Source: Seonamhaeicola sp. ML3
Lineage (GTDB): Bacteria; Bacteroidota; Bacteroidia; Flavobacteriales; Flavobacteriaceae
Assembly (NCBI RefSeq): GCF_023273855.1
Contig: NZ_CP096884.1
Span: 2,294,001 to 2,358,000 of the forward strand
DNA length: 64,000 bases
Direction: 5' to 3'
The position numbers and the translations under genes are program-made. Below, piece by piece: positions 8,667-17,684 of the stretch. The stretch's first letter is position 1; each line of letters opens with the position of its first letter. The notes under the pieces were generated by a model. The model was not told where the DNA came from, did no database searches, and saw only the letters and a program-made list of their open reading frames with translations.

Positions 8667-10187
8667 TTAGTATCCTGGATTCTGTGGCTGTAAATTTGGA
8701 CTAACTTCTAGCTCTCTAATAGGAATTGGGTAAAGCAATTCATCAGCTGTTATGATATAAGACTCTGGTTCAATACCAACAATATCTGATGATGGCATCG
8801 TTGGATTAGCAAGTTCTTCTTCACCATGGGCAGTCATAACCTCAACAGCTTTTCCAGTTCTAACCAAATCAAACCAACGGTGATTTTCAAATGCAAGTTC
8901 AACTCTACGTTCTTGTGCAACAGCATCTCTAAAAGCAGATTGGTTAGGTAAATCAGTAGGCGTTAATGCTGGTAAACCAGCACGGGTTCTTACCATATTT
9001 AGTAAGTTAAAAGGTGTTCCAGTTTGGTAACTTTGTTCATTCATAGCTTCTGCTTGCATAAGTAAAGCATCAGCATATCTGTAAATAGGCCAGTTATCTG
9101 GGGTTCTGGCGAACTCAGGGTCAGTGTCATTATCATATTTTTTTATGTACCAAACCGGACTAGGATTTCTGTCATAAAATGCAATGGATATATCTTTTCT
9201 TAAATCATTGGGTTCATAGGCGTTTACGATACTGTTTGTTGGAATGTTTCTTCCGCCTCCACCATCTGGACCCACAACAACGACTCCTCTTGAATCTAAA
9301 GGAGCAAATGTGTAAACAAATCTACTTGACTCCCCTTCAGGACCTTCTTTAAATTGTGCTTCAAAAATAGATTCATCATGGTTTTTATTGGTAGGGTTAA
9401 AAATCGCTGCGTAATCATTTAATAAACTATATTCATTAGACCCAATAATACTGTTTAGCTGAGATTGGGCATTAGCATAGTCTTGTCTGGTTAAATACAC
9501 TTTGGCTAGTAACATTCTGGCTGCTCCTTGAGTAACTCTTCCAATATCGCTTCCTGTATATGATACTGGTAATACCGATAAAGCAAAGTTAGTATCAGAA
9601 ATAATTGATTCGTAAACTGTGTTAGCTGGAGTTCTTGCGATAGCAAAGGCTTGTTCAGGAGATGTTACAGGTTCTAAAACTAACGGTGTATCACCCCAAT
9701 AACGTACAGCAACAAAGTGGAAATAAGCTCTAAAGAATTTAAGTTCTGCTTCGGTGCGCTTTTTAAAGTCCTCATTAAGATCAGCACCTTCTAAAAAAGA
9801 TAGGGTAAAGTTAATATCTTTAATGGCATCATATATTATTACCCAAGCAGCATTTACAGGACTAGCTCCAGAATCCATAGTAAATCGATCTATAAAGTTT
9901 AGTTGAGGACCACCCCCTAGTTGTCCTCCATCAAGTAATTGATCGGGCATAGTATTGTCAGATCGCGTTTCCTCAAGTACATATGCGCTTGCTACATACT
10001 TTTGAAGGGCAGAGTAAACTGCTGTAGTTGCTTGTTCGAAATCAGCTTCAGTTTTATAAAAATTACCATCTGTTTGAAAAGTTTCTGGAGGGATATTTAA
10101 AAACTCTTCATCGCATCCAGTGATTGTGAATAGTATAGCAAGAAATAAGAGGCTTCTTAATTTTGATATTATATTATATATTTTCAT
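8667..10187 (-). CDS. SusD/RagB family outer-membrane glycan-binding lipoprotein
   Basis: I use the ATG at 10187, which gives MKIYNIISKLRSLLFLAILFTITGC, a lipoprotein signal. A longer frame reaching 10259 would overlap susC and lacks a signal at its start. The mature protein begins DEEFLNIPPE, typical of SusD. TPR-like helices follow (FFRAYFHFVAVRYWGDTPLV) with the C-terminal SusD motif RRVELAFENHRWFDLVRTGKA. It should cap the SusC barrel encoded 10 nt upstream and bind oligosaccharide at the cell surface. The ECF sigma/FecR pair of the same operon suggests substrate-responsive expression. Binding specificity is not readable. Confidence 0.93.
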   Translation of the reverse strand: MKIYNIISKLRSLLFLAILFTITGCDEEFLNIPPETFQTDGNFYKTEADFEQATTAVYSALQKYVASAYVLEETRSDNTMPDQLLDGGQLGGGPQLNFIDRFTMDSGASPVNAAWVIIYDAIKDINFTLSFLEGADLNEDFKKRTEAELKFFRAYFHFVAVRYWGDTPLVLEPVTSPEQAFAIARTPANTVYESIISDTNFALSVLPVSYTGSDIGRVTQGAARMLLAKVYLTRQDYANAQSQLNSIIGSNEYSLLNDYAAIFNPTNKNHDESIFEAQFKEGPEGESSRFVYTFAPLDSRGVVVVGPDGGGGRNIPTNSIVNAYEPNDLRKDISIAFYDRNPSPVWYIKKYDNDTDPEFARTPDNWPIYRYADALLMQAEAMNEQSYQTGTPFNLLNMVRTRAGLPALTPTDLPNQSAFRDAVAQERRVELAFENHRWFDLVRTGKAVEVMTAHGEEELANPTMPSSDIVGIEPESYIITADELLYPIPIRELEVSPNLQPQNPGY

Positions 10188-10197
10188 TTTGTTTTTT

Positions 10198-13100
10198 TTA
10201 AAATTTAATGTTTGCACCAAATGTAAATGTTCTGTTAGTTGGGTATCCAAATTCATCAATACCTAGTTGTTGAACATTATTGCCAAAACGACTTACTTGT
10301 GGATTCCAACCACTATAGTTTGTGAATTTAGCAGCATTTTGAACACTAAGTGTCAGTCTCATTTCAGATAAAAATTTAACTCTATCTAGAAGTGATTGTG
10401 GTAATTTATAGCCAAAGGTGATATTTCTTATCCATAAATGATCACCTTTTTCTAGCCAGTGCGTACCCGCTTGATGTGTGTTTCGAAAATGAATTCCCGG
10501 GATTAAACCATCTCCCGGTTCGTCAGGAGAAATAAATCTATTTAAGAATTTGGTGCTAACATTCCAACGGCCTTTTGCATTGTATAAAACTTCATTTGCT
10601 TGAGGTAAAATGTCATAGCCAAACATACCAGTTGCTAAAATCGATAATGAAAAATTCTTGTAGTTGAAAACGTTATTGAACCCTAATATAACTTTGGGAT
10701 GTGGATTTCCTATATCTGTTCTATCCAAACCATCTACAGTCCCATCACCATTTACGTCTCTAAAAATATAGGCTCCAAAATCTCTTGAGCCTGGTGCTGC
10801 TCCTAAGGAAGGGTCATCTAATTGCTCTTGGGTAGTAAATATACCATCAACGACCCAACCTCTTAGCGTACCAACTGGTAAGCCCACTCTGGTAACATTG
10901 AATCTTGAATTGATTTCTGAAATTTCATCTGGTAATGATGTTACTTCATTCTTTAAAAAAGATAAATTTAAATTACCGTTCCATGAAAAATCACCATCAC
11001 CACTATACAGATTAGCTCCAAGTTCTAAATCCAAACCGGTATTTTCCATTTCACCAACATTTGTTCTTGTAGACCCAAAACCAGAAACGTTAGGAATAGA
11101 CAGGTTAAAAAGCATATCTTCTGTGGTTTTTTTAAAATAACTAACATTTAAACTTACTGCATTATTAAACAAAGCCATTTCCATTCCTATATCAAGTTGT
11201 GTACTTGTTTCCCATTGCAGAGTACTTGAAGGTAAAGAGGTTAAAGATTTACCTACAGTAACATTATCATTAAAAACATAATTAAAGTTATTACTTAAAT
11301 TATTTGCATTGGGAACTGAAATTACATTACCGAAACGATCAAAATCACCAATTGCTGAATTTCCAGTAATACCATAACTTCCTCTAAATTTCAGTTCATC
11401 TATAATACCATCTTGAGGAAAGAAATCCTCTTCAGATACACGCCAACCGACAGAAGCTGAAGGGAAATTACCGTACTTGTTGTTGGCTCCAAACCTAGAT
11501 GATCCTTCTCTTCTAAAGTTCAACTCCACTAAGTATTTAGATTTGTAATCATACCCAAAACGAGCAAAAAATGCAGATAAAGACCAGTTGCTCCCATCTG
11601 TTACAGCGGCGGTTACCTCAGCAGCTTCAAGATAATTTAAGACATCGTCACTTGGAAATCCTCTTCCTGTAACATTTGTATTTTGACCTGATTGTTTCTG
11701 AGCAGTGTATCCTAGTAGTGTACTAATAGAATGGTCTCCAAATTTTTTATCATAACTTAGGAGGTTATCGATTCCCCAGTTTGTTATATCCCTTTTAGAA
11801 TTTGTAGCAGTATTTACAAATGGTGGAGCACCAGGAGACAGGTTAGAGGCATTACCAATTCTAAACTGACCTATTGTAGTGGGTACTAGAGTATTTTGTT
11901 CTACAGTTAAAACACGGCCATATAATTGTGGTTTATAATGTAATCCTGGTAATATAGTAATATCAAGATTTATACTAGCATTTATGTCTCTTTGGATAGT
12001 GTTGTTTTTACGCTCTAAAGCTTCAAACAGAGGGTTTGTTCTTGCAAAGTATCCAGGGGAATCTGCCGCTATAAAAGGGATGATATCTCCATTTTCATCA
12101 TAAGGAGACTTCAGTGGGCTAGAGGTAATTGCTTTCATTATAATACCTCTAGCGCCATCTTCTGGTAATAAGTTATTTTCAGAAAATGCAACGGCTACGT
12201 TAGAACCAACTTTTAACCAATCTTTTACATTGGCGTCTAAATTTGTTCGCAAAGAATAGCGTTTAAAATCACTATTAATTAACACTCCTTCTTGACTTAA
12301 GTAACCTCCTGATACGGCACCTTTAAATTTGCTATTCCCACCTCTGAATGTAACATTGTGGTCTTGGAATAAAGCATCTCTGAAAATTAAATCTTGCCAA
12401 TCAACGGTTTCTAGATTTGGATTATTAAGAGCGTCTAGATAAATTTGAGGAACAGGATTGTTTCTGTTATTACGATCGTTAAGTTCAGCTACCCTTTCAA
12501 CATTATATTGGGCATATTGGCGGGCATTTAAAACTTTTGGTCTCCAAGCATCAGGAACACTTTGGATACCTGTAGAACCCGAGTAAGTAAATTGAGTTTC
12601 GGCTTCTTTTGCTTTTATAGTTTGAATTAAGATTACACCATTAGATCCTCTAGCACCGTAAATAGATGTAGAAGCGGCATCTTTTAAAACAGTAATTTTT
12701 TCTATATCTCTTGGGTTTAAACTTTGAGGAATACCATTTCCTATAGGGAAACCATCAATAACTACTAATGGCTGGGTTCCAGCATTAATAGAGCTAATAC
12801 CTCTTATACGTATAGAAGGAGCTTCACCGGGTGTTCCAGAATTATCGTTAATGATAACACCAGAAACTCTACCTTGCATAGCTTGTCCTGCCGTAGTATT
12901 AGGCATGTCCTGAGCTCCTTTTAGGTCTACTTCAGAAATAGCAGATGTAATTTTCTTTCTGCTTTGAGAACCATATCCTACGACTACAATTTCATCCAAG
13001 CCTGCGGCATCTTCTAAAAGCCTAATTGTAATTGGCGTATTGGTGTTTGCTGTAACCTCTTTGGTTGTAAAGCCAATATATGAAATAACAAGAATGGCAC

Positions 13101-13632
13101 TATCTGATGAAATATTTAGTGAAAAGTTTCCGTCAAAATCGGATGTAACACCATTATTTGTTCCTTTTTCAATAATATTTGCTCCAGGTAAAGGGGTGTT
13201 ATTTGAATCTACAATTATACCAGTTACAGTTTTTTGAATAACTTCTGCGGCTTTAATTTCTTCGGTAGATTCTTTAAGATAAATTATCCCCTCTTTGGTA
13301 AGTTTAAAATTATAGTTACTTAGTTTAGAAATTTCTTTAAATAACTCAGTTAGTTTAATGTCTCCTTTTTTAATTTTAATTGGGGGAGTATTATCGAAAC
13401 TTCCCGATCTATACATAAAATTATACTCCGTCTGTTTTTTTACAATATCTAATACTTCTTCGATAGACATGGTAGTGTCTTTTGTGAAGGAAATCTTTTC
13501 ATCTTGAGAAAACCCAATTTCTGGGTTTAAACCAAAAGTTAAGATTGAAAAGAAAAAGATAAGAACTTTCATGGTAAAAAGTAGTGGTGCTTTTGTGCAT
13601 GGAAAATTGCACCAGTTTAGCTTGGTTTTCAT
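10198..13632 (-). CDS. SusC/RagA TonB-dependent transporter with N-terminal STN signalling domain
   Basis: This is a 1144-residue outer-membrane transporter. After the signal peptide (~1-43) comes an STN domain (~45-125, the part that talks to FecR). A carboxypeptidase-regulatory-like beta-sandwich follows (~133-205: VTGIIVDSNNTPLPGANI). The SusC signature DEIVVVGYG is at ~214, then the plug (VRGISSINAGTQPLVVIDGFP) and a 22-strand barrel ending in a Phe-rich C-terminus (FGANIKF). The STN domain separates it from the second SusC at 19940 and fits the sigma and anti-sigma genes just upstream in the same operon. It imports oligosaccharides using TonB energy and signals that ligand is present. 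Confidence 0.94.
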   Translation of the reverse strand: MKTKLNWCNFPCTKAPLLFTMKVLIFFFSILTFGLNPEIGFSQDEKISFTKDTTMSIEEVLDIVKKQTEYNFMYRSGSFDNTPPIKIKKGDIKLTELFKEISKLSNYNFKLTKEGIIYLKESTEEIKAAEVIQKTVTGIIVDSNNTPLPGANIIEKGTNNGVTSDFDGNFSLNISSDSAILVISYIGFTTKEVTANTNTPITIRLLEDAAGLDEIVVVGYGSQSRKKITSAISEVDLKGAQDMPNTTAGQAMQGRVSGVIINDNSGTPGEAPSIRIRGISSINAGTQPLVVIDGFPIGNGIPQSLNPRDIEKITVLKDAASTSIYGARGSNGVILIQTIKAKEAETQFTYSGSTGIQSVPDAWRPKVLNARQYAQYNVERVAELNDRNNRNNPVPQIYLDALNNPNLETVDWQDLIFRDALFQDHNVTFRGGNSKFKGAVSGGYLSQEGVLINSDFKRYSLRTNLDANVKDWLKVGSNVAVAFSENNLLPEDGARGIIMKAITSSPLKSPYDENGDIIPFIAADSPGYFARTNPLFEALERKNNTIQRDINASINLDITILPGLHYKPQLYGRVLTVEQNTLVPTTIGQFRIGNASNLSPGAPPFVNTATNSKRDITNWGIDNLLSYDKKFGDHSISTLLGYTAQKQSGQNTNVTGRGFPSDDVLNYLEAAEVTAAVTDGSNWSLSAFFARFGYDYKSKYLVELNFRREGSSRFGANNKYGNFPSASVGWRVSEEDFFPQDGIIDELKFRGSYGITGNSAIGDFDRFGNVISVPNANNLSNNFNYVFNDNVTVGKSLTSLPSSTLQWETSTQLDIGMEMALFNNAVSLNVSYFKKTTEDMLFNLSIPNVSGFGSTRTNVGEMENTGLDLELGANLYSGDGDFSWNGNLNLSFLKNEVTSLPDEISEINSRFNVTRVGLPVGTLRGWVVDGIFTTQEQLDDPSLGAAPGSRDFGAYIFRDVNGDGTVDGLDRTDIGNPHPKVILGFNNVFNYKNFSLSILATGMFGYDILPQANEVLYNAKGRWNVSTKFLNRFISPDEPGDGLIPGIHFRNTHQAGTHWLEKGDHLWIRNITFGYKLPQSLLDRVKFLSEMRLTLSVQNAAKFTNYSGWNPQVSRFGNNVQQLGIDEFGYPTNRTFTFGANIKF

Positions 13633-13734
13633 AAATTTGAATATTCGTTAATAATTAGTTTATTGGTTTTTAATGAATCTCTTGGGTGGTTGTTTAAATT
13701 TTCCAGGTCTAGACACCACCCATTTTTTTTATTG

Positions 13735-14871
13735 TCATATCATAGTTATAGTTTTATTGGTTATACGGTATTTAATTTCATTTGTGTTTTGAATAATATC
13801 TAATATCTGTTCTAGGTTTAAGTTTTTCCTGAAAATGCCATTAAACTCTATGTTTTCCTTAGTTTCATCCTCGAAAACTATTGAGACATCATACCATCTA
13901 GATAACACTTTAGTGATTTCTTTCAGCGAGGTATTTTTAAAGCTAAACAATCCATCTTTCCAAGAAATTTGGTCATAAACATTTACTTTGTAAACATTTA
14001 TTTTTTTTGAATTGAGGCTTAAATTAGATTGTTCGCCCGGTGCTAGGTTTTGATGGTTGTTGTTGAGATTATCAACCAATACCTTTCCTTCAACTAGTGT
14101 AGTATAGGTTGTGTTTTCATCTTTGTAAGCTTTTATGTTAAATTGAGTACCCAGCACCTGAACATCTTGACCTTCCGAATGAACAACAAAGCCTACATTG
14201 TTATGTTTGGTACTTGGAGAAACTTCAAAATAGGCTTCACCATAGACCAATTCAACCTCTCTAATTTTATTAGGGGTAAATGTTACTGGGTATTTGAGTT
14301 GGGTTTCAGAATTCAGCCATACCTTAGTGCCATCTGCAAGTACTAAAAAGAATTGACCTCCTCTTGGGATGGTAAGCGTATTTTGTTTAACTGGATTATT
14401 TAACGTTGACTTGGCAGATTTATAAATAAGTTTCTCTCCATTACTGGAGGCTACTTGATTGTTGTATTTTGTGCCTTTTTCTAGAGCTATGATTGACCCA
14501 TCATCTAAGGTTAAGGTGGCTTTATCTGTACCTACTTTTATGGGGTTTTCTTTTGCTACTTCGTATTCATGAAGAATCTCTGATGTATTCTTTAAAGAAT
14601 TAAAATACCAAAAACTTCCCAAAGAAATGAATATGACAGCAGCTGCGGCATATTTAAAGTTAAATGTTCTTTTTGGTGAATTAGTTCTCTTGTAAATTTT
14701 ATCCCAAGCTCTTTCTAAGTCAATAGAATCTATATTTTTATTGTAATTTCTTTGGACTCTTTTAAAATAATCACGGTGTTTTGGTGATTCGTTGTACCAA
14801 GCCTCAAAAATTTTGTTTTCTTCTTCAGAAAGGGTTTGTTTTATTTTTCTTATAATTAATTTGAAGTTCAT
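13735..14871 (-). CDS. FecR family anti-sigma factor
   Basis: The N-terminal cytosolic segment (1-70) contains a helical anti-sigma region. One transmembrane helix follows (~74-91, AAAAVIFISLGSFWYF), then the periplasmic FecR domain (IPRGGQFFLVLADGTKVWLNSETQLKYP, GEAYFEV, QVLGTQFNIKAY, LVEGKVLV). The C-terminal DUF4974-type domain is at ~305-378 (FKNTSLKEITKVLSRWYDV). It sits between the sigma gene and the STN-containing susC, the standard order. It would hold or activate the ECF sigma factor depending on contact with the STN domain of the transporter. The 100-nt gap to susC contains no obvious terminator. Confidence 0.93.
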   Translation of the reverse strand: MNFKLIIRKIKQTLSEEENKIFEAWYNESPKHRDYFKRVQRNYNKNIDSIDLERAWDKIYKRTNSPKRTFNFKYAAAAVIFISLGSFWYFNSLKNTSEILHEYEVAKENPIKVGTDKATLTLDDGSIIALEKGTKYNNQVASSNGEKLIYKSAKSTLNNPVKQNTLTIPRGGQFFLVLADGTKVWLNSETQLKYPVTFTPNKIREVELVYGEAYFEVSPSTKHNNVGFVVHSEGQDVQVLGTQFNIKAYKDENTTYTTLVEGKVLVDNLNNNHQNLAPGEQSNLSLNSKKINVYKVNVYDQISWKDGLFSFKNTSLKEITKVLSRWYDVSIVFEDETKENIEFNGIFRKNLNLEQILDIIQNTNEIKYRITNKTITMI

Positions 14872-15059
14872 GTGTTAAAATCAATTAAGACTATTTAATA
14901 GACAACTAATTTTTTAAAATGGGTGACAAAACTTAATAAATATTTAATTTATTACTATGGGTTTAAAGTATTTCGTAAAAAAAAGTAGATTTTTCGGCTT
15001 ATTTAATAATTGGTTTTTGGGGTGTTAAATAAGAGGATTCAATAGCAGTAAAAAGAAAA

Positions 15060-15629
15060 CTAGAGTAGATTTATTGTTAAAATGAAGATTACTGAAAAAA
15101 TAACAAATTGAGCTAATTTTACCTTAGCTCTTTTTAGTTGAGTCTTAACTGTGTTTACAGAAATATTTAATTCGTTAGCAATTTCTTTGTATTTATAATT
15201 GTTTACAAACCGCAGTTTTACAATCAATTTCATTTTGTTGGGTAAGTCTTCAACGGATTCGAGTATTCTTTGGTGAAGAATCTGCTTATTGTTGTTTTCT
15301 AAGAGATAAGGTGTTTGCACATTTTTATTGGCATAATCTAAAATAACTTCATCACTGGTGTAAGTTATTTTTAGTGTTTTTAATTTGTTAAAGCAGCGGT
15401 TTCTTACCATGGTGTACAAATATGCTTTTAAACTTGTTTTTATTTCAATACTTTCTGCTCCTTCCCAAAGTCGGATGTATACATCTTGCACAACATCTTC
15501 ACTTAAGCCTTTGTCAAACAAGTATTGGTTAGCATATAAGACTAAATCAAAATAATACTTTTGAAAAACTTCCTTAAAAGCTGAATGGTTTTTTTTACGT
15601 ATTTCTAAAAAAACATCTTTCGAGTCCAT
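15060..15629 (-). CDS. ECF-type RNA polymerase sigma factor
   Basis: I use the ATG at 15629 (MDSKDVFLEIRKK); an upstream TTG would add only eight residues. Sigma region 2 is at ~20-80 (YYFDLVLYANQYL, EDVVQDVYIRLWE, SLKAYLYTMVRNRCFN) and region 4 at ~127-175 (LPNKMKLIVKLRFVNNYKYKEIANEL, then a helix-turn-helix with VKTQLKRAK). The last ~18 residues form an unusual hydrophobic tail (FVIFSVIFILTINLL), which could tether it to the membrane. It is transcribed first in the sigma-FecR-susC-susD operon. A copy of the CAGGATA element lies on the same strand about 160 nt upstream. Confidence 0.92.
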   Translation of the reverse strand: MDSKDVFLEIRKKNHSAFKEVFQKYYFDLVLYANQYLFDKGLSEDVVQDVYIRLWEGAESIEIKTSLKAYLYTMVRNRCFNKLKTLKITYTSDEVILDYANKNVQTPYLLENNNKQILHQRILESVEDLPNKMKLIVKLRFVNNYKYKEIANELNISVNTVKTQLKRAKVKLAQFVIFSVIFILTINLL

Positions 15630-15785
15630 TGTTTTCAAATTTATGAAAATCAAAAAAGTATAATATTACAAAGGGTTTAAGTGCTAAATAGTTATATAAA
15701 TTAAAGCAAAGTATTTGAGCTTAATTGATATAGACGTGTTGATTTTCGTTGGTTTTCTTGTTGTAAATATAGTTAAATTGGCAAC

Positions 15786-15831
15786 TCAAATTATAGTTAA
15801 AGAATGGTAACACTATCCTGTACAATTCTGT
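15786..15831 (-). promoter_or_regulatory. PUL promoter element, minus-strand copy toward the sigma/FecR/SusC/SusD operon
   Basis: On the minus strand ACAG (plus 15831-15828) and ACAGGATA (from 15821) lie 10 nt apart. GGATA starts at 15818, exactly 25 nt before a -7-like TAATTTGA at 15793-15786. The start codon of the sigma factor is 157 nt further on, so this would have a long leader. Activator identity unknown. Confidence 0.6.
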
Positions 15832-15922
15832 TTGCTAAATACAATATACTGTTTTTTTACTTCTAACTAATAGGTAAACTAAGTAATAGTCTTTATTGTA
15901 ATATTTAAGATATTTTATTGAA

Positions 15923-15968
15923 TCATAATTGTTCAGGATAATTTTGTAATAGTTTATATATAAATTGT
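15923..15968 (+). promoter_or_regulatory. PUL promoter element upstream of the DUF1080 lipoprotein
   Basis: A degenerate first box (TCAT) at 15923 is followed 10 nt later by TCAGGATA at 15933. GGATA starts at 15936 and a -7-like TAAATTGT starts at 15961, exactly 25 nt later. The ATG is at 15994, leaving a short leader. Confidence 0.65.
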
Positions 15969-15993
15969 ACTAAAAATTTAATTAAAGTAGATT

Positions 15994-16764
15994 ATGTTGA
16001 GATTAAAGAGTTTCTCTGCTTTTTTATTGGTTCTGTTTTGTTGTTTTTTTACATGTAAAAATCAAGAATATCAAAGCAATTATAAAAATGGGTATAGGTC
16101 TATATTTAACGGAAAAAACTTAGATGGTTGGGAAGGCGATGCTACCTATTGGCGTGTGGAAAATGGTATTTTGGTTGGTGAAGTTACACCAGAGACACTT
16201 TTAAAACGGAATTCATTTATTATTTACAAAAACGCACAACCCGAAAACTTTGAATTAAAGTTAAAATATCGTGTTAGCGAATTGGGAAATAGCGGTATTA
16301 ACTACAGGAGTGAAATTATTGATGGAGTACCTTTCGCTCTTAGGGGATATCAATGTGATATTGATGGAAGAAATAGATTTACAGGTCAGAATTACGAAGA
16401 AAAAAAGCGCACTACATTAGCTTACATGGGTGAAAAAGTAAGTATACCTGAAATGCCAGATAGTATTCCAACAAGTAATATTCGAAAGAATGTTAAAAAA
16501 AATTGTTGGCAGACCAGATTGGTTATAGATACCCTGGGAACTAAACCAGAATTAAAATCTCATATTAAATCTAATGATTGGAATGAAGTTTATTTGAAAG
16601 TAAATGGAAACTTACTACAGCATTACGTCAACGGTGTTCTGATGAGTGAAGTGACCGATTTAGATACTAAAAACAAATCTCTTAAGGGCTATATAGGAGT
16701 TCAGGTTCATGTTGGTCCTCCTATGAAAATAGAATATAAAGATATAATGCTGAGGTACCTTTAA
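15994..16764 (+). CDS. Single-domain DUF1080 (3-keto-glycoside hydrolase/lyase-like) lipoprotein
   Basis: The signal ends in a lipobox-like CCFFTC. One DUF1080 jelly roll covers the rest: FNGKNLDGWEGDATYWRVENGILVGE at ~38-65, then FELKLKYRVSELGNSGINYRSE (about 90-110) and GYIGVQVHVGPPMKIEYKDI near the C-terminus. This is the standard size for the family (256 aa), unlike the double-domain protein at 1068. It is monocistronic, with its own copy of the CAGGATA promoter, and faces a ThuA-like gene tail to tail. ThuA and DUF1080 proteins often co-occur around 3-keto-sugar metabolism, which supports a role in non-hydrolytic glycoside cleavage; the substrate is unknown. Confidence 0.85.
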   Translation: MLRLKSFSAFLLVLFCCFFTCKNQEYQSNYKNGYRSIFNGKNLDGWEGDATYWRVENGILVGEVTPETLLKRNSFIIYKNAQPENFELKLKYRVSELGNSGINYRSEIIDGVPFALRGYQCDIDGRNRFTGQNYEEKKRTTLAYMGEKVSIPEMPDSIPTSNIRKNVKKNCWQTRLVIDTLGTKPELKSHIKSNDWNEVYLKVNGNLLQHYVNGVLMSEVTDLDTKNKSLKGYIGVQVHVGPPMKIEYKDIMLRYL

Positions 16765-16822
16765 TTAAGTGCAGCTATAACATCAAGGTTGAGAGATATA
16801 AGTTGATTTACTAGGACTTTAA

Positions 16823-17554
16823 CTACTCTTTTTTACTAACCCAATGTATGGCTCCAATGATATGTTTTCTGAATATAATATCATCATAAATCTCAGGCCT
16901 ATGTCCTAGTTGCGTTTGAAAAACACGACTACCTTCAAATATGTGGTACCACGCTATCGGATGGTCTCCCATGGTCATATCTTTACCGTGAAAATTCTTC
17001 ATTTCTATGGAGTCTTCGTTTAGAGAAATAAGTACATTTACATCTCCCCTGGGTGTCTTGTTCAAAGAATACCATTCGTCCTCCCAAACCATACTTCCTT
17101 TTTTTAAGTGTTTTGTAGCTGGGTGTGTGTTATCTTCAATAGTTATTTTTCCTTTTTGAACACCAGAATGACCAATAAACCTAGCACCTATTAAATTACC
17201 AAACCAAGGCCAATTTAATTCAGTAACGGTTGCAGAATGGATTCCTATAAATCCCTTACCAGATTTAATATAATTTCTAAAGGCTTCCTTTTGGTTGTTA
17301 TCCAAAATATCTTTATTGGTAAGGAGAAAAACGACAACGTCAAATTTATTTAAAATGTCTGTTGTAAAAAAAGAAGCGTTTTCAGTAAAAGTACATTTCC
17401 ATCCGTTTTCTTCACCCATCTCAACAAAACTTTTTATGGCATTAGGTAAACAGGCATGACGGTAATGCCCTGTTTTAGTGAATACCAATACGTTTTGACT
17501 AGTAGCAGAAAAGTAAAGGCTAAAAATAGCTAAGGTTAGTATTAGTGTTCTCAT
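16823..17554 (-). CDS. ThuA-like domain protein, exported
   Basis: A Sec signal peptide (MRTLILTLAIFSLYFSATSQ) precedes a ThuA-like flavodoxin/glutamine-amidotransferase fold: VLVFTKTGHYRHAC, FDVVVFLLTN, GKGFIGIHSA, WFGNLIGARFIGHSG, then HPIAWYHIFEGSRVFQTQLGH. The length (243 aa) fits a lone ThuA domain. The family was first tied to trehalose and 3-keto-sugar utilisation and is common beside DUF1080 and Gfo/Idh/MocA genes, as here. The actual reaction is not established. It has its own promoter-like element just upstream (17575-17610), though that copy is less perfect. Confidence 0.85.
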   Translation of the reverse strand: MRTLILTLAIFSLYFSATSQNVLVFTKTGHYRHACLPNAIKSFVEMGEENGWKCTFTENASFFTTDILNKFDVVVFLLTNKDILDNNQKEAFRNYIKSGKGFIGIHSATVTELNWPWFGNLIGARFIGHSGVQKGKITIEDNTHPATKHLKKGSMVWEDEWYSLNKTPRGDVNVLISLNEDSIEMKNFHGKDMTMGDHPIAWYHIFEGSRVFQTQLGHRPEIYDDIIFRKHIIGAIHWVSKKE

Positions 17555-17574
17555 ATCAAAAGTTTAATAAACTA

Positions 17575-17610
17575 TGAATTTATATTGAAGTTTTTAAAAT
17601 ACTGTCCTGT
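17575..17610 (-). promoter_or_regulatory. Probable PUL promoter element upstream of the ThuA-like gene
   Basis: On the minus strand ACAGGACA begins at plus 17610. GGA starts at 17607 and a TAAATTCA box starts 25 nt later at 17582. The first CAG box is missing and the core reads GGACA rather than GGATA, so this is a weaker member of the set. The start codon is 28 nt beyond the box. Confidence 0.45.
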
Positions 17611-17631
17611 TGTGGTGGATGTTATGTTAGA

Positions 17632-17667
17632 AAAAAAACGAGGACATCGGCGTCCTCGTTTTTTTTA
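17632..17667 (-). terminator. Intrinsic terminator of the jelly-roll lipoprotein gene
   Basis: A strong hairpin pairs ACGAGGAC (ending 17645) with GTCCTCGT (from 17652), with a 6-nt loop, flanked by an A-run on the left and a T-run on the right. It can act in both directions. It follows the minus-strand gene at 17685-18650 and lies upstream of the ThuA-like gene. Confidence 0.88.
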
Positions 17668-17684
17668 TATATTTATAATATTAT

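Larger units (their letters stand above)
15654..15993. other. Divergent intergenic region, 340 nt
   Basis: AT-rich gap between the divergently transcribed sigma-factor and DUF1080 genes. It holds two oppositely oriented copies of the CAGGATA promoter element (15786-15831 and 15923-15968). I see no ORF, RNA gene or terminator in it. Confidence 0.7.
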
